A stretch of DNA of 64,000 nt from Isoetes taiwanensis. Lineage: Eukaryota; Streptophyta; Lycopodiopsida; Isoetales; Isoetaceae. Below the pieces are notes generated by a model, which worked only from the letters and a program-made list of their open reading frames with translations, was not told where the DNA came from and did no database searches. Shown piece by piece: positions 36,023 to 47,999 of the stretch. The stretch lies in the NCBI GenBank assembly GCA_021234155.1, contig JAJEKV010000003.1:18834386-18898385 (forward strand), read 5' to 3'. Each line of letters begins with the position of its first letter. The first letter of the stretch is position 1. Both the position numbers and the translations under genes were made by a program.

Positions 36023-37539
36023 ACACTGGATTCTCATATTTGAATGACATTTTATCTATGGTTTTGCAATGGTTTTGCCTTGTATATTTTTGTCCCTTAA
36101 AATTTTATGAAGGCCATGCAAGCAACGAGGCATTCAACTTTAGGGTTCGACTTTAGGGTTCGTGGACCATTTCCCTCGCTATGGCTTCCACAGTTCTCTT
36201 CTCTGATGGCTAGGTTAGTAGCTGTGGCAGGTTGCAAAGGTGTCGATGGCGTGTTACAGATCACAGAGACCATGATGCTAGGATTAACTAACGCCTCACG
36301 TTTTCCGATTCTTGAAAATCTTCTTCGCCACATTTTGGAGCAGTATATTTCCTGATTAGGTCTCAATTCCGTCGCCTTTACTCCTACATGCGGGGCCGTC
36401 TTCATCAAATTTGAGAAATATCCATTCATTTTGTTGATTTTGCAAAGGAATCTGTTCCTGTCGATATATTTTGAATTTATCTCAGTTTTAGCTACCTCTG
36501 TACCGGTGTGGCATTATCGTGGCGCTAGCAGCTAAATGCTTGTAGCATATATACATGGCAAAGCATGGGGATGTTTCCAAGTCTTCGACGTCTACGGTAG
36601 GCTAATGTTAGGATTAATCTTTTTGAACTTGAGTTTTTCCTAACGTATAGAGGGCTTATTATGATAGTTTAGGTGCATTTGCTTTGCATTTGCGTAGATT
36701 CTTGTTGATCCGGGGGCTTTCATTGCAAAATGGAAACAACAAATTCAGGTTAGCACTTTGTTACTGGAAGTTACGTTATTAACTTCAAGTCTGGTAAAGT
36801 TTAATGCGTCCATTCGCGTTCTTCCATCGGAGTAATTTGTTATGTCTACTTATATTAGAAAGATTTAAATTCGTTGGAGTTCTTTTTTTTCAATTTAAAT
36901 AATAGACGAAGTGGGAAACAAGCTTATAAGTTTCAGCATTCACAACGTAAAACAGGTCAAAGACGGCATTCCATTGCAGCAGCAGCAGCTCATATTTGCG
37001 TCCAGGGCATGTGCCACTGATTTATTTATTGATGAGGGGGCGGCTTGTCAGCCTCAGCCTACTGGAGAACAGGGACATCATGTACTCTGAGTGAAATGAA
37101 TATATAGATGGCGGGATGACGACTAATAGTCTCACTAGGGGAGGGTGCATGTCTTCCGCCGGACGCCCCTTCTTTGCCCCTTTTTTGCCCGTTCTTCACC
37201 CATCCGTGACCCCTTTTATGCCCTTGTTTTTCCATGTTCTATCATATGGGCTTCCGAGGGGTCCTTTAGATGGAGGAGGGGTTCTTGCAGGTTGCAGATC
37301 TCAACGAAGGAGCCAGTTCCAGTAGGCTTCGATCTGGTCATAATGCTGAAAGATCAGGTTGTTCTTGCCATTGAAAATTTTGATAATACCTCAAGAATAG
37401 CATATTTCCACTTCAATAATGGAAGATCTTGTGGTGACTTTTTGTTATCCAAAACCATTCACCAAGTGCAATGCATATTTTTGAGAGGGAGTAGTGGCAA
37501 TCAACAAGTTCGACATTAAAATACTAATTCAATTTTGGG
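36023..37539. other. Intergenic, no recognised gene
   Basis: Open frames on both strands at 36097-36429 and on plus at 37116-37519 lack recognisable motifs. A CTTTAGGGTTCG word is duplicated at about 36138-36162. Confidence 0.45.
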
Positions 37540-38640
37540 GGCCTTGTGAAAGGTATCCCCTCTCTGCTATGCTCTTTGAACTATACTTTTCTCAGCTTGA
37601 GAATTAGCTTACTCAACATAGGGATTGAAGGGCCCGCCTAGTTCACCATATGATGTGGCTGCTGATATACTTTACACCTATGTCAGTATGTAGCAGCATC
37701 TGGATGCACACAACACTTTCTCTAGAATACTAGAATATGTATCAACTTGGCCAAGACCAAGGTGCTCCTCATATCATCTTCACGACAACAACACCAGCCT
37801 TGCTTCACTTACCAAGGCCATAATGTAGAAGTATCTCGATATATAATGTTACATCATCTGCTTCAGAATGTGGTCAATATGGGAGACACTCGCCTCCCAA
37901 GCCTCATCTACACAATGGCTATGGATCCGCAGTGCCTTAAAGAATGTTGGAAGAAGAAATAAGCATGTTGGTTCTCCAGATGAAGTGTGTAGAAATATAG
38001 ATGCATACAGATAAACAACAATGAGGACCACATTTACCTGAAGTAGTATCTAGACGTTTGCTTCCTATGTAAGCTTTGGGGTGCTAGGGCTTTGGAACTG
38101 GTGAAGATAGCACACTGCAAAACTTAGATTAATCCCACACTAGCCAGAGGTCCAGAGCACTACCTATTCACATTTGCCTATGAAAAAGCATAGAATGATT
38201 GCGTCCATTCACACATATATCCTCAATTGAGACGGGCAGATGGGCTCGAGAAAAATGCACAAATAAGCTCTGCCAATATTTTCAACTGAAAGTTACTGAA
38301 GATCAGTACCATACTTTTTAGAGCTGCCCAACATTTGGGCCTATCAACATGGTATATTGGGTTTGTTTCATCTAACCAACTGCTGGTGGTTTCAATGGAG
38401 ATACTAGCGTCATACCTTTAGGAGGTAACGGACATGCAGACTCATTTGTGTCCTCCGTTGTTACATTAAAATGTAGAGAACATACAATTTATCATCAACC
38501 CTATCACTACTAGGTTTTTTTCTCGAAAAGGGGGGATCTCTAATCCTGAACAGTAATAGGCATGATGTGTTCTTTGTTTGGTCTAGAGGTCTTTTTGGCC
38601 TCCATGGATGGAAAAGCCAATTCTATACTATTCTATCTTA
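37540..38640 (+). mobile_element. LINE-A copy, heavily decayed 3' half
   Basis: The order of surviving words matches 24430-25980. A KGYPLSAMLFELYFSQLE-like block (compare RQGCPLSPTLFGLYIDQLE) is followed by TTGGCCAAGACCAAGGTGCT (compare NLAKTKV), then NVVNMGDTRLPSLIYTMAMD (compare KVVSMDDTRLTNLAFTVAMR) and the MKK-R-IAS block near 38190. The 3' UTR has GGTCTAGAGGTC-like and TTCTATACTATTCTAT tail words ending near 38636. Many stops are present. Confidence 0.7.
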
Positions 38641-38913
38641 TTCACAACCACCAGATTGATGCACAATCTCATGGAGAACAATATGATAAATTATATATGG
38701 TATTCGTGGTTAAAAATAACGTATCTAATTCTTTTCTCTTAATTCTAAAAAGAATTCTAATTCTTTAATCTATATGTCTTGGAATTTGCATATAGCATCA
38801 AAATGGGACTTGAACTATGCATTTAGCATGAAGGTTACACAAAAAGCTTAACTCACAAATCTGAAAGCTTTTAATCAATGTTTGTTGAACATCATCAACA
38901 TTTTTATGCCCTT

Positions 38914-39175
38914 CGGGGCATGGTCTAGTGGCAGGACCTTAACTGCCACACCCGAGGTCATGGGTCCAAAACCTGACCAATATCGGTCTAGTAATGGGGA
39001 TCTTAAAAATCCATTGCCCCGAGATCATGGGTTCAAGTACGACCAACCGGTCTTGTGGTCCTAGCATATCACGCCTAGGTAGTGGATTGACTTCCATGTG
39101 ATATGTAGAATAAAATGATGTAAAATGTACTCATGATGTGATGATGAATAGAATGACGTCCTTCAATATAAAAAA
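38914..39175 (+). mobile_element. tRNA-derived SINE
   Basis: The head carries an A-box-like TGGTCTAGTGG (38921-38931) and a B-box-like GGGTCCAAAACC (38962-38973) about 40 nt apart. The intervening text (CCCGAGGTCATGG) resembles the heads of plant SINEs that derive from tRNA. A second B-box-like GGGTTCAAGTACGACC follows at about 39030. The element fades into an A/T-rich tail with ATGATG repeats near 39110-39175. No cloverleaf can be closed, so I do not call a tRNA gene. Confidence 0.5.
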
Positions 39176-42100
39176 ACATCATCGAAATTTTATTGGGATT
39201 AAATATTAGTGTGAAATACCTAATTATCAAAACAAGGTGCTGCACACGAGGGGTTGCCCTCCGGTAGAGAGAAAGTGTGTTTCATAATTTCTAGATCGTC
39301 GTTTCGTGTCGGGTCTTTTTTGTGAGAACACAGTGTGTCGTTTTCTTAGCTAGAAGTTTTGTTTATGAAGCTGTGCATGTCAATTTATAGAACTGGGGGA
39401 GAATAGAATAATACTTTTAGTTAATTCACATAAATGTTGTGCAATGAATAACTCTGATTTACGAGTACCTGAGATATAGAATGGGCTCATGCTATAAAGT
39501 GTTGCGCTATGATTTAGGACACATAAAAGCAGGTTAAGACAAATCTAAGTGTTGATGTTGCTATCAATTTTCACGCAGCATTCTTGCATTTCACCTCACA
39601 TTCTTGAATTTTACTTCACAATGACAACCGTATTTGCTATTTGGTTGGTACTTAAATTTATCAAAGAACCCAGCACAAAGTGCACTTGCAAAATTGTAGG
39701 ACACACAAGAGAAGCACTAAATGCAAGCCCTCCGCAATTGTTAACACAACAAACAATCAATACTTCCAACACAAATAAAAAAACACAAATAAGTGGGTAT
39801 AAGACAATATTTCAGCAAATTTACTAGAGCTCATGCTTTCAAAGGCAATTTGGTATTCACGTTGTTTTGATGTCACTAATAGGGTGCCGATAACATTTTT
39901 ACCACGTCCCCTCTGATGGTTTTATGTATGCACGATTGGGTTGCTCTCCCATTGGATGTGCAGTTTCACCATATGTTTAAAAATAGAAAATCATCATAAA
40001 TATCCAATCTTCACCGTTGGAACACCATCATTTTCTAAATTATATAAATAATCCTTTGCATACAAGCTTCAACTTCGGGGACATAGGCACCAACCAGTAT
40101 ACCAGCCCCAGTGTACATGGAAGCCAATTTTTACTGGTTGTTTTCCCTTCAATATTCCCTGCAAAGCTATTATGTTACAATGATAACCCTTGTTAATAGA
40201 TGGAGAACTATGCAAGTTAAACCACATAAAATAGCTTTCATTTTTCTGCAATATATGATGTTGGATGCTTCTTTATTTTTATTTTTTTTTTTAAATTGTC
40301 ATTGTCTAAGATGGTTCCTGGAGCAACCATGCCAATGTGAGCTTGAAAACTATTAAGAACGTCTTGGCATTCAAGTTTGACAGGAATCTAACCACACAAA
40401 TTAGAACATGTCCATATTTTTGCACACCCGGAAGCTATAACTGCAAGCAAAGACTATACAAAATCAAAGTAATATGGACTCAATAAATGCAAAAAATAGA
40501 GATCGGCTAAAAACACCGAGTGCAAGCACAAAAGCATATGGTTGGCCCTTATGCTCCTCACCACTATACTTTTCTTTCTTGATCTAGGAAGAATGCTACA
40601 GTTAACATCCTATTCCATTTTATCTAGGAACAATTTACTCTAATAGATCCTCCTGAGTAACTCCCTTGCATGGATTGCTCTTTTTCTAACATTACGTGCT
40701 CATTGAGTTAAGCGTGCTCCACGTTTGCTGGATCTCTATTCTGCATTTGCCCTGAAGGTGTTGAGCATCCGGTGAAAGCCAAGACAATTTAACTCAGGTT
40801 GTTTGCACATCAAACTCAGATTCTTTGTCATTACCACCATCAAGGTCAACTACTACTCCATATTCCTTCATAATCACAACATATTTAAAAAAAGAGGTAC
40901 CTCGTCTGTTTCAGAGAAGCTGCAAAATATGCCCTTCATCCTTACGCAATTTGGTATGACATTAGAAAGACCTACAATTAAAACCATAAACTATCACATT
41001 AATGCATAAAAAGAACCTAATCCTTGTCGAGCTGCATCCTAGATTATATAGGATTACTGTTGGTCATGCCCCATAAACTCATTGATATTCTTTCTGGAGC
41101 GTGATCGTGCTGCTCAAAAATAGATCCAGCAATGCAAAGCTTCCTTTGATGCCTTTCTCAGATTGGCCGCTTCCGAAGATTCTCAAGATCTTATCTCCCT
41201 TCCCAGCAAATGCTAATGTGCATCCCTTGCATGCCCTTTGCAGCGCCTTTTAATCTATAACCAATTATGGCTTCTCAAATGCTTCTAAAACAATCAATTC
41301 AATATATGGTGGTATCTAACATGGTGTATAATGATTTAACTAAGGTCTAACTGAGATTATTTACGAATCAAACTCAAGTTCTCTCAGTACCATGATCACG
41401 GTCAATTATTACTCCATATTTCTTTAGAATCACAAGATATCTCCTTTTCTATCTCCTTCTATCTTCTTCCTTTTCAGTATTCTAAACCATCATACAGCTC
41501 TGCAGGATCAATCCGTGACCCTATTTCTGGGAATTTCCTTAGGTCTAAGCATAATAAAGAGTAATAGAGCAGAACAACAGATAAGATTGGCATACCTTGC
41601 TGGTGCAAGCTCTGTTTCACCAACCAATGCATCCGTTTGAAAGCTCAAGGGAAGATCTAAAAATAATACTAGGTACACAATTTTCAAATTCCTAGTCTAA
41701 ATATGTCAAATATAACAAAGTACATTTGCTGCTCTAATTCTACAGCAGACTAGTAACAGGGCCGTAACTTCAACAAGGGAGCTCCACTTCTTAAGCATGA
41801 GCATGCATTGGAAAGCTTAGAGAACAACCTACAAAAACTGCTAGGTACATGTTTTCCAAATTCATAGCACAAATGAGTGAAATAAATCAAAGTACATGAG
41901 CCACATAAATGAGCTGGTCCAAAATGCTCAGTAATATTTTTGCTATTATGCCTCTAGATGTGGATTTACTATGGCCTTCTAAATAGCAGGAAAAATGGCT
42001 GCACTTACTGCTATTACTATATCAAACTGCAGAATTTGCAAAATAGGTTATGTGAAAGCATTTTGAATAAATTCAAAAACCACAGACCACAACATGAAGT

Positions 42101-42372
42101 CCATGAGAAGCTCTTCAAACTAAAAGGGTATATTTCAACAAAGCAAGGAGCTTTCAAAGTTGCAAGGACCTACAAAGAAACGATTGCTATTATACCTTCA
42201 TTCACGCTCTCGATGTGATTTGCCCTGCTCTTAAAGAATCAGAATGGAAGCTACAATCATCCCTAACCTATCTGAAGTACCCTGCATGAAGATATTTACT
42301 AAAAATTAGTTGGAACATAGCTTACAAATGCAAGAACCAACTTTACCTTTACCAGACATATTGAAGATCTAC
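39176..42372. other. Repeat-worn intergenic or intronic DNA
   Basis: No complete gene was recognised. Several minus-strand patches look exon-like: about 41596-41656 (AG/GT borders; LSFQTDALVGETELAPA), 41081-41245 (55 open codons with CKGCTLAFAGKGDKILRIFG) and about 40030-40130 (YTGAGILVGAYVPEVEACMQ). They do not join into one reading by eye. Direct echoes occur at 40805-40880 versus 41355-41440, and 41600-41760 versus 41770-41930. Confidence 0.35.
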
Positions 42373-42504
42373 CTTCAAATCCACATCACGCAAATTTTCG
42401 TGAGGGGAAACCATTTGCTTATATATAGCTATGTAAGGCCTACGATATCGATTCACACCATTTAGAACTCCAAACATAGTATCTCCGGGTTTAACATACA
42501 ATAT
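42373..42504 (-). CDS. Isolated exon of an unrecognised minus-strand gene
   Basis: On the minus strand an ATAG acceptor is followed by exactly 44 open codons that end at AAG|GTAGAT, phase 0 at both ends. The peptide contains ILYVKPGDTMFGVLNG, VNRYRRPYIAIYKQ and SPHENLRDVDLK. Its composition is that of a folded protein rather than random AT-rich translation. I do not recognise the family. Further upstream on this strand, at about 42935-43330, lie a GTAAGC donor and an ATG-rich, GC-richer segment that could be the gene's 5' part. A candidate next exon begins GTSDRLGMIVAS at about 42290. It could be a gene or a pseudogene. Confidence 0.35.
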
Positions 42505-43432
42505 CTATGGCTTTACGCTTGCTTATCACATTGAATTCTGGAAGGAATCAAGAACAAATTTGCACGAGATAGCATCTTTGAGAAACGAGCCACTCTATGA
42601 AATATTGATGGTCTTTGCTATCTTTGCCAATGCGGTATGTCCGCATGTACAACCCAGGCAGGTCTTTGCCATGCTCTCAACGCGATCTGGCGATTAGCTT
42701 TAGAATGAGATGCTAAGGATACTCTGCATTATCAGAATTACAGTTCCATAGAGGTTTAAAAAACTTTAAAAAGTATCATATTTATCACCAAAACAGAGAA
42801 GGTAAACTGTATGCAAGCATATATTTCGCCCTAAAGCTTGGAGCTTTTTGCGGTTGAGTTATTGATTCTTTGTGCTAATTAGCACATGAAACTAGGTTCT
42901 AAATTGAAGCTTTAGATTACACTCGACAAAAGGCTTACCTTGTTTGGGGTGGGACTGGGATCGTTCGAGCAGTTTTAAGCCACGAGCTTGAATTATCTAC
43001 ATCCTTTGTTTGCTACGGAAGAGCAAGGAAAGTAAAAATATGTCTGCATAGCTCTTATATTCCTTCGATTTCAAGCAAAAATAGGGCATCTGGACAACAT
43101 GGCATCTGGGCAAGAACGCTGCCAATCTGACCCAATGTGAAGAATATCCATGGCCGGAGCCAGAGCCATTTCTTCGAAGATCAGGGCATAGAGCTCCTAC
43201 TCGCGCATTCACAGAAATCCTTTTTGGCCTTAGCTACACACGGATTTAACGGCGCTTTAAACTCATGCTCATGTGTTGCCCGAAGGGAAAACATAGACTG
43301 CTTCTTGAAAGGACTCCTGTAACCAACGAGAGACGAGAGGAGACCTCTCCGGTTGGCCGGTTTCGAGAGTGGCTGCCCACTAACACAGGTGACCTAGCAT
43401 TTACAGCCAATAATGGGTTTTTAGCAGTCATC
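42505..43432. other. Possible 5' region of a minus-strand gene
   Basis: On the minus strand short ATG-led frames occur (for example MFSLRATHEHEFKAPLNPC near 43290) and a consensus donor lies near 42938. None is long enough to call. Confidence 0.25.
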
Positions 43433-43474
43433 GGCATATTCTAGGCATATACTGGCATATACCTAGAATATGCC
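43433..43474. repeat. Inverted repeat (about 19-bp arms)
   Basis: GGCATATTCTAGGCATATA is followed after a few bases by the near-perfect complement ending in ACCTAGAATATGCC. It lies just upstream of the LINE-B copy. Confidence 0.8.
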
Positions 43475-43519
43475 ACAAACCCCACATAAACAAGGGCAAC
43501 CCAAAAAGCCATCTGGAAC

Positions 43520-44053
43520 TTGATAGTTAATGATATTGTGAGAAAACTTATAGTGGAAATCCAAAGTTATTGGTCAGCATTTGTGTTAAATTTGAAAGTA
43601 TGTGCTGCAGAGAACCTCTTGGAAGGAAAAGGGCCATCCATGTCATCACAAATTTTATGAGGAGCTACAGATGGCTGGACAAAAGTTAATTTGAAGAAAG
43701 CTGCCCATAATAAATTTGCTCAGTCTGCTTCTCAGGCGGCACATCCTAGTGGAGATGGACATGGTAGTGCACAACAACATGCCATCATTCCTTTATCAGA
43801 GGCTGAGGTACTCTGTGGAGGGCCAGAGCAGAGAGGAGGCTCTCCCTTGCCACAATCTGCACAGGACATGGAGAGGGTGGAGCAGAACGGAGGCTCCCCT
43901 CTGCCAATTGGTCCAGGACACAATGGAAGGGTGGAACAGAGAGGAGGCTCCCCCTTGCCACTTATTCGCACACGGTGGGCAGACCTCTCAGATGCAGTTA
44001 ATCTTCCAGGGGTCACTGAGATGGACGTGGAGCATCCTCAACTGCCCACATGA
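43520..44053 (+). pseudogene. LINE-B ORF1, C-terminal part, overlapping ORF2 as ATGA
   Basis: A frame open from about 43520 has a stop near 43660 and then continues to a TGA at 44051-44053. The N-terminal part reads NDIVRKLIVEIQ. The C-terminal part is low-complexity and holds three imperfect copies of a motif EQRGGSPLP (43825-43965, unit about 50 bp). The ORF1 stop overlaps the ORF2 start in the string ATGA, so the two frames share 4 nt. ORF1 proteins of L1-like elements bind element RNA. The recognisable RNA-binding part is not visible here, so the assignment relies on position before ORF2. The first half of ORF1 and the 5' UTR were not identified. Confidence 0.55.
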
Positions 44054-47000
44054 ATATTCTTTCTTGGAATGTTAGGGGAGTGGCTTCTTCCCCAAGCAAA
44101 AAGAGTAGGTTGTCCCTCTATCTATCTAAGTTATCCATGGATTTATGTTGTTTTCAGAAGCACAGGTGCCGTAAAGGCGATGTTCAAAAGCTGGCTAACA
44201 TTTTGGGGCGTGATTATAATGTGCTTGTGGCGGCTACTGATTCTGCTAAAGCAGGTGTTCTTACTGCATGGAAGCCCTCTTTGAATGTCACTTTCACTCA
44301 AGTGGACAGGTTTGGTCGTTGGATAATTGTTAAGTGGAAAGAGCGGGGGCAAGAATGCGGTTTAGTAAATGTTTATGCTCACAATTATCCGCGTCAATGG
44401 GGAGCTTTGTGGGCCTCTCTTCGTAGCAAAGTTCTCAGGCCAGGCAATAATGTGGCATGGTTGCTCATAGGAGATTTTAATATGGTCGAAATTGAGACAG
44501 ACAGGTGTGGCAGGGGATCACAGGTGGTTCAGGGATTTGAGCGGGAGCAATGGCAACGTCTGCTGCATGATTGTGGCCTGGTGGAGGTCGAGGGTGATCA
44601 ATCCTTCACATGGTGCAATGGACGGACAGGCAGGGGTAGAGCTTACGCCCGACATGATCGTGGCTATTATAATGCAATAGATGCTAATTTTCTTCAGTTG
44701 CAGAGAACTAATTTGCTGGATAATGCAATATCAGATCGTTCTCCACCGGACGTCCTCTATGGCGAAGAGCTACAAAAATTTACTTCAAGCTCAATACTAA
44801 GCATTTGAAAGATAGTGAATTCATTGCAGGTTGTAGGAATGCATGGTCTCATGAATTCTCTCGTAGTGGTGGCATGGCTGGTGTTGTTGCTACTCTCAGG
44901 GCTGTAAAATCCTTTGCAAAGCAGTGGGGTCATGCACAGGTGGTTCGGACTAGAGGCCAATTAACCGAATTGTATCAGGAGTTACAGAGATGTCGCGCTC
45001 TTGCGCCTTCTTCTAGTATTAGAGAGAAAGCAATCTTGACAGAGATTAAAGCCATTGAGACGACTCATGTGAATCAAGCCAGGATAAAGGCAGGACTGGA
45101 ATGGTTTAGATCTGGTGATAGATGCTCTCACTTCTTTTTTTGGGCCGCTAAGAGAAGGCGTATGGCGGCCTCTATTAACTCCCTTATCTTGCCTGATGGG
45201 TCAGAGTGTTCTGATCAGGTCCAATTGAAGCGGTATCTCCACGACCACTTTTCTTCATTTTTCTCCAGACATCAGTTGCCCTTTCAGGAGGATATGCAAT
45301 CTGCAGTTTTGTCGAAGGTCCACCCCATTCTATCAGTTGAGCAGCGTGCACACCTAGAATCAGACATCACCATCAATGACTTACACTGCTTCTCTTTTAA
45401 AAAAGGACAAGTGCCCTGGCCTAGATGGTTTTCCAGTAGAATTTTTCCAGGAATATTGGGATTGGTTGGATTGCGATCTTTACAGTGCTTTCTGTGAGTT
45501 TCGTAGGTTCAGAAGTTTGGATAAGATCCTCAATACTGGCTGTATTTCTCTTAATCCCAAGTGTAAAGAGCCTAAGACAATATCTGATTGGCACCCTATT
45601 ACATTATTGTCTTCCCTATATAAAATATTTGCAAAGGCCCTTGCAGAAAAAATGCGTGATGTCTTGGCTGTATCAATCTCTCCTACTCAATCTGGATTCT
45701 TGCCAAGGAGGAGTATTTTAGACAATGTTGCTGCTGCTTATGAGGGTATGTATTGGGCCAGATTGAAAGGTATGCGTATAGTCTATCTTAAATTAGATTT
45801 TGCCAAGGCATATGACAGTGTGGATTGGGAATTCTTGGAAAAAAGCCTCTTAGCATTGGGCTTTGGTCAGCACTTCACCAGGGATGTTATGAAGCTCCAT
45901 ATCTCGGCTCGGCACGGTCTACCGTGTTATTTCAGGGGGAACTCTCCACTGTTTTTTTGGTTGGGCGGGGTGTTCGCCAAGGATGCCCATTGGCTCCACT
46001 TTTGTTCACAGTAGTAGCTGAGGTCCTCTCGCAGTTATTTGCTAAGGCTGTGCAAGATGGGATAGTCCAGGGGTTGAGTATGGAGGACGGTTCACAGAAA
46101 ATTTGTAATCAGTATGCTGATGACACGTTTCTCTTTCTTGTTGCTGATGCGGACAATCTTCAGAATGCAAAGCTTCTTCTTGATACTTTTTCTTTAGCAT
46201 CTGGAGTCTTTGTTGGTTGGCCAAAGTGTTCTGCCTTATAGACGCTTGATGGGGATGTGCCCCCTTGTGTTGCTCATTTTCCTTGGAAGGTGCTTCCTCA
46301 TGGGAAGGCTACTAAACTTCTCGGTATTCCTGTGGGCATTCATATTTCTACCTTTGATGCTTGGGATATTATCATAGAAGGATTGCGAAAGCATTTGTTT
46401 TGGTGGAATACTGCTAAGCTCTCTCTGCCAGCGTGAATAACTGTTGCTAAGCATGTTTTAAGTAATTCCCACGTCTATATGGCCTCTGCCCTTCTGGCTT
46501 CCCAGTCAAAATTCCAGGTGATTGTTACCATTGTCCGTAATTTTATTTGGGGTGGGAATGAGGAGCATGCTGTGGTCAAGATTGCATGGTCCAAATGCAC
46601 TAGGCCAAAATTTGCAGGTGGTTTGGGTATGACAGACTTCCATCTGTAGAGTAAGATTTTGATTTCTAAGTTCATTTGGAGGATCCTTAGGAATATGGTT
46701 GACTCACCTGGAGTGCGGTTGGTGAAGCAGTCACTTGATCATTGTGTTCCTTTTGGGAAAGCTTCGTTAAAGCCTCTTCTTCCTTGGAGTCTCTTTTATC
46801 AGCTATGCCCTTTTCCTAATGCCTCCCCTTTTTTGAAAGGCTTGCTGGAGTCTTGAGAGACAGTATGGACCTTATTTCATATTGATCTTGTTGCATGTCA
46901 TCAGTTGAGTGCCCCTTGTTGGTGGATACATGTGGAAAATAATCTCCCACTTTGTGCCTCAGTTCATCCATCAACTCAACGGCGCTGGAGATTAGCAAGG

Positions 47001-47677
47001 ATCTTAACTGTTGCAGCTTGGTATAATTCTGGCTAGTTAGCAACTTGGCAACTCTTTCAAACAAAATTCTTATTGTCTCGATGGGATAGACCTATTTGGC
47101 AAAAGGTTGCTAGTACTTTGCCATTGGCTGCTCCAGAGGCTATCGAAGGGTGCATGTGGGTTTCCCACCAGAGTGTTCACGAGCATAGGCTTGTGAACTC
47201 TATGTATAGGCTGCTTGTCAATGGTGATATCCTTCCGTCATCCACTAAGTGGTCCCTTCAGCTCTCACCTCCTAGTTGGAGACGTATGTGGACTTGGGCT
47301 TGGGATAAACTACTCCATCCTAAGGTGGCTGTGCTTTGGTGGCAGATTCTTCACAGATGCCCTCGATCCTAGAGTGTCAGCACTCTGCCCACTGTGCAAG
47401 CAAAGGGATGAGACCATTGAGCATTATTTCTTTTTATGTGATCATCTCCAGCCTGTTTGGTCTTGGCTTCTCTCTCTTTTTCATGTGACATTGACAAGTC
47501 AGCAGGTGCTTCTGGCTATTTATCCGGATACTTGGAATAAGGTGCGGAATCAAGCATTTCATTTGGCGTCAGGGTGGTTGCTGTGGTCTATCTGGAAGCG
47601 TAGAAGATTGTGTATCTTTCAAGGTTTAGATATTCCCCGCACAAGCTAGAATCGTTAAGGCCTACCATTGTTCTTAC
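44050..47677 (+). pseudogene. LINE-B ORF2: endonuclease, reverse transcriptase and zf-RVT
   Basis: This is a nearly full-length L1-like ORF2. The APE endonuclease starts at the first codons (ILSWNVRGV) and includes LLIGDFNMVE and RHDRGYYNA (44050-44770). After a frameshift comes the linker (IKAGLEWFRSGDRCSHFFF). The reverse transcriptase follows (45376-46240) with KCPGLDGFPVEFFQ, SDWHPITLLSSLYKIFAKAL, LDFAKAYDSVDWEFL, GVRQGCPLAPLLF and QYADDTFLFLVAD (the YADD box). Later come the zf-RVT cysteines (CPLCKQRDETIEHYFFLCD) and WLLWSIWKRRRLCIF. Frameshifts lie near 44775, 45400, 45930 and 47365, and stops near 46239, 46436, 46648 and 46856. It is dead but recent enough for every domain to be readable. 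The 3' end is lost where a LINE-A stub abuts at 47678. Confidence 0.85.
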
Positions 47678-47760
47678 TAGAATAGATTTTTTAAAGTCCA
47701 CGAAGAACAAAAGGCCATAGGACCCATACAATATGGGCTAATATAACCATTGCTACAAAG
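47678..47760 (-). mobile_element. LINE-A 3' stub abutting LINE-B
   Basis: On the minus strand the stub reads TGTATGGGTCCTATGGCC, TTCTTCGTGGACTTTAAAAA and TCTATTCTAG, the family's terminal words with a worn tail. It directly adjoins the last readable LINE-B codons, so its arrival or a deletion removed the LINE-B 3' end. Confidence 0.7.
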
Positions 47761-47784
47761 CATCAAGATATGAGTGAAAACACA

Positions 47785-47835
47785 AGATAGATAGATAGAT
47801 AGATAGGTAGGTAGATAGATATGAGTGAAAGCACG

Positions 47836-47877
<42 letters not shown>

Positions 47878-47878
47878 G
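47785..47878. repeat. GATA microsatellite (two arrays)
   Basis: GATA/GGTA units run 47785-47821 and again about 47837-47877. The two arrays are separated by a repeat of the leading word GATATGAGTGAAA.CAC.AGATA, so a unit with its flank was duplicated. Confidence 0.9.
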
Positions 47879-47999
47879 AGACCAAAGATAGTATATGTCA
47901 TCCATGATAATCTGGACGAAAATATCAAGGCGTATATTCTTAGTGTGATTCCTTCAAGAAAAATATATTGAGTATACAAGAGCAATATTACCTAGATAG

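Noticed and set aside
36097-36429. 110-residue minus-strand protein
   Set aside because: The opposite strand is open too and no family signature is visible; no splice support.
47785-47878. CRISPR-like array
   Set aside because: It is a GATA microsatellite with no spacers, in eukaryotic DNA.
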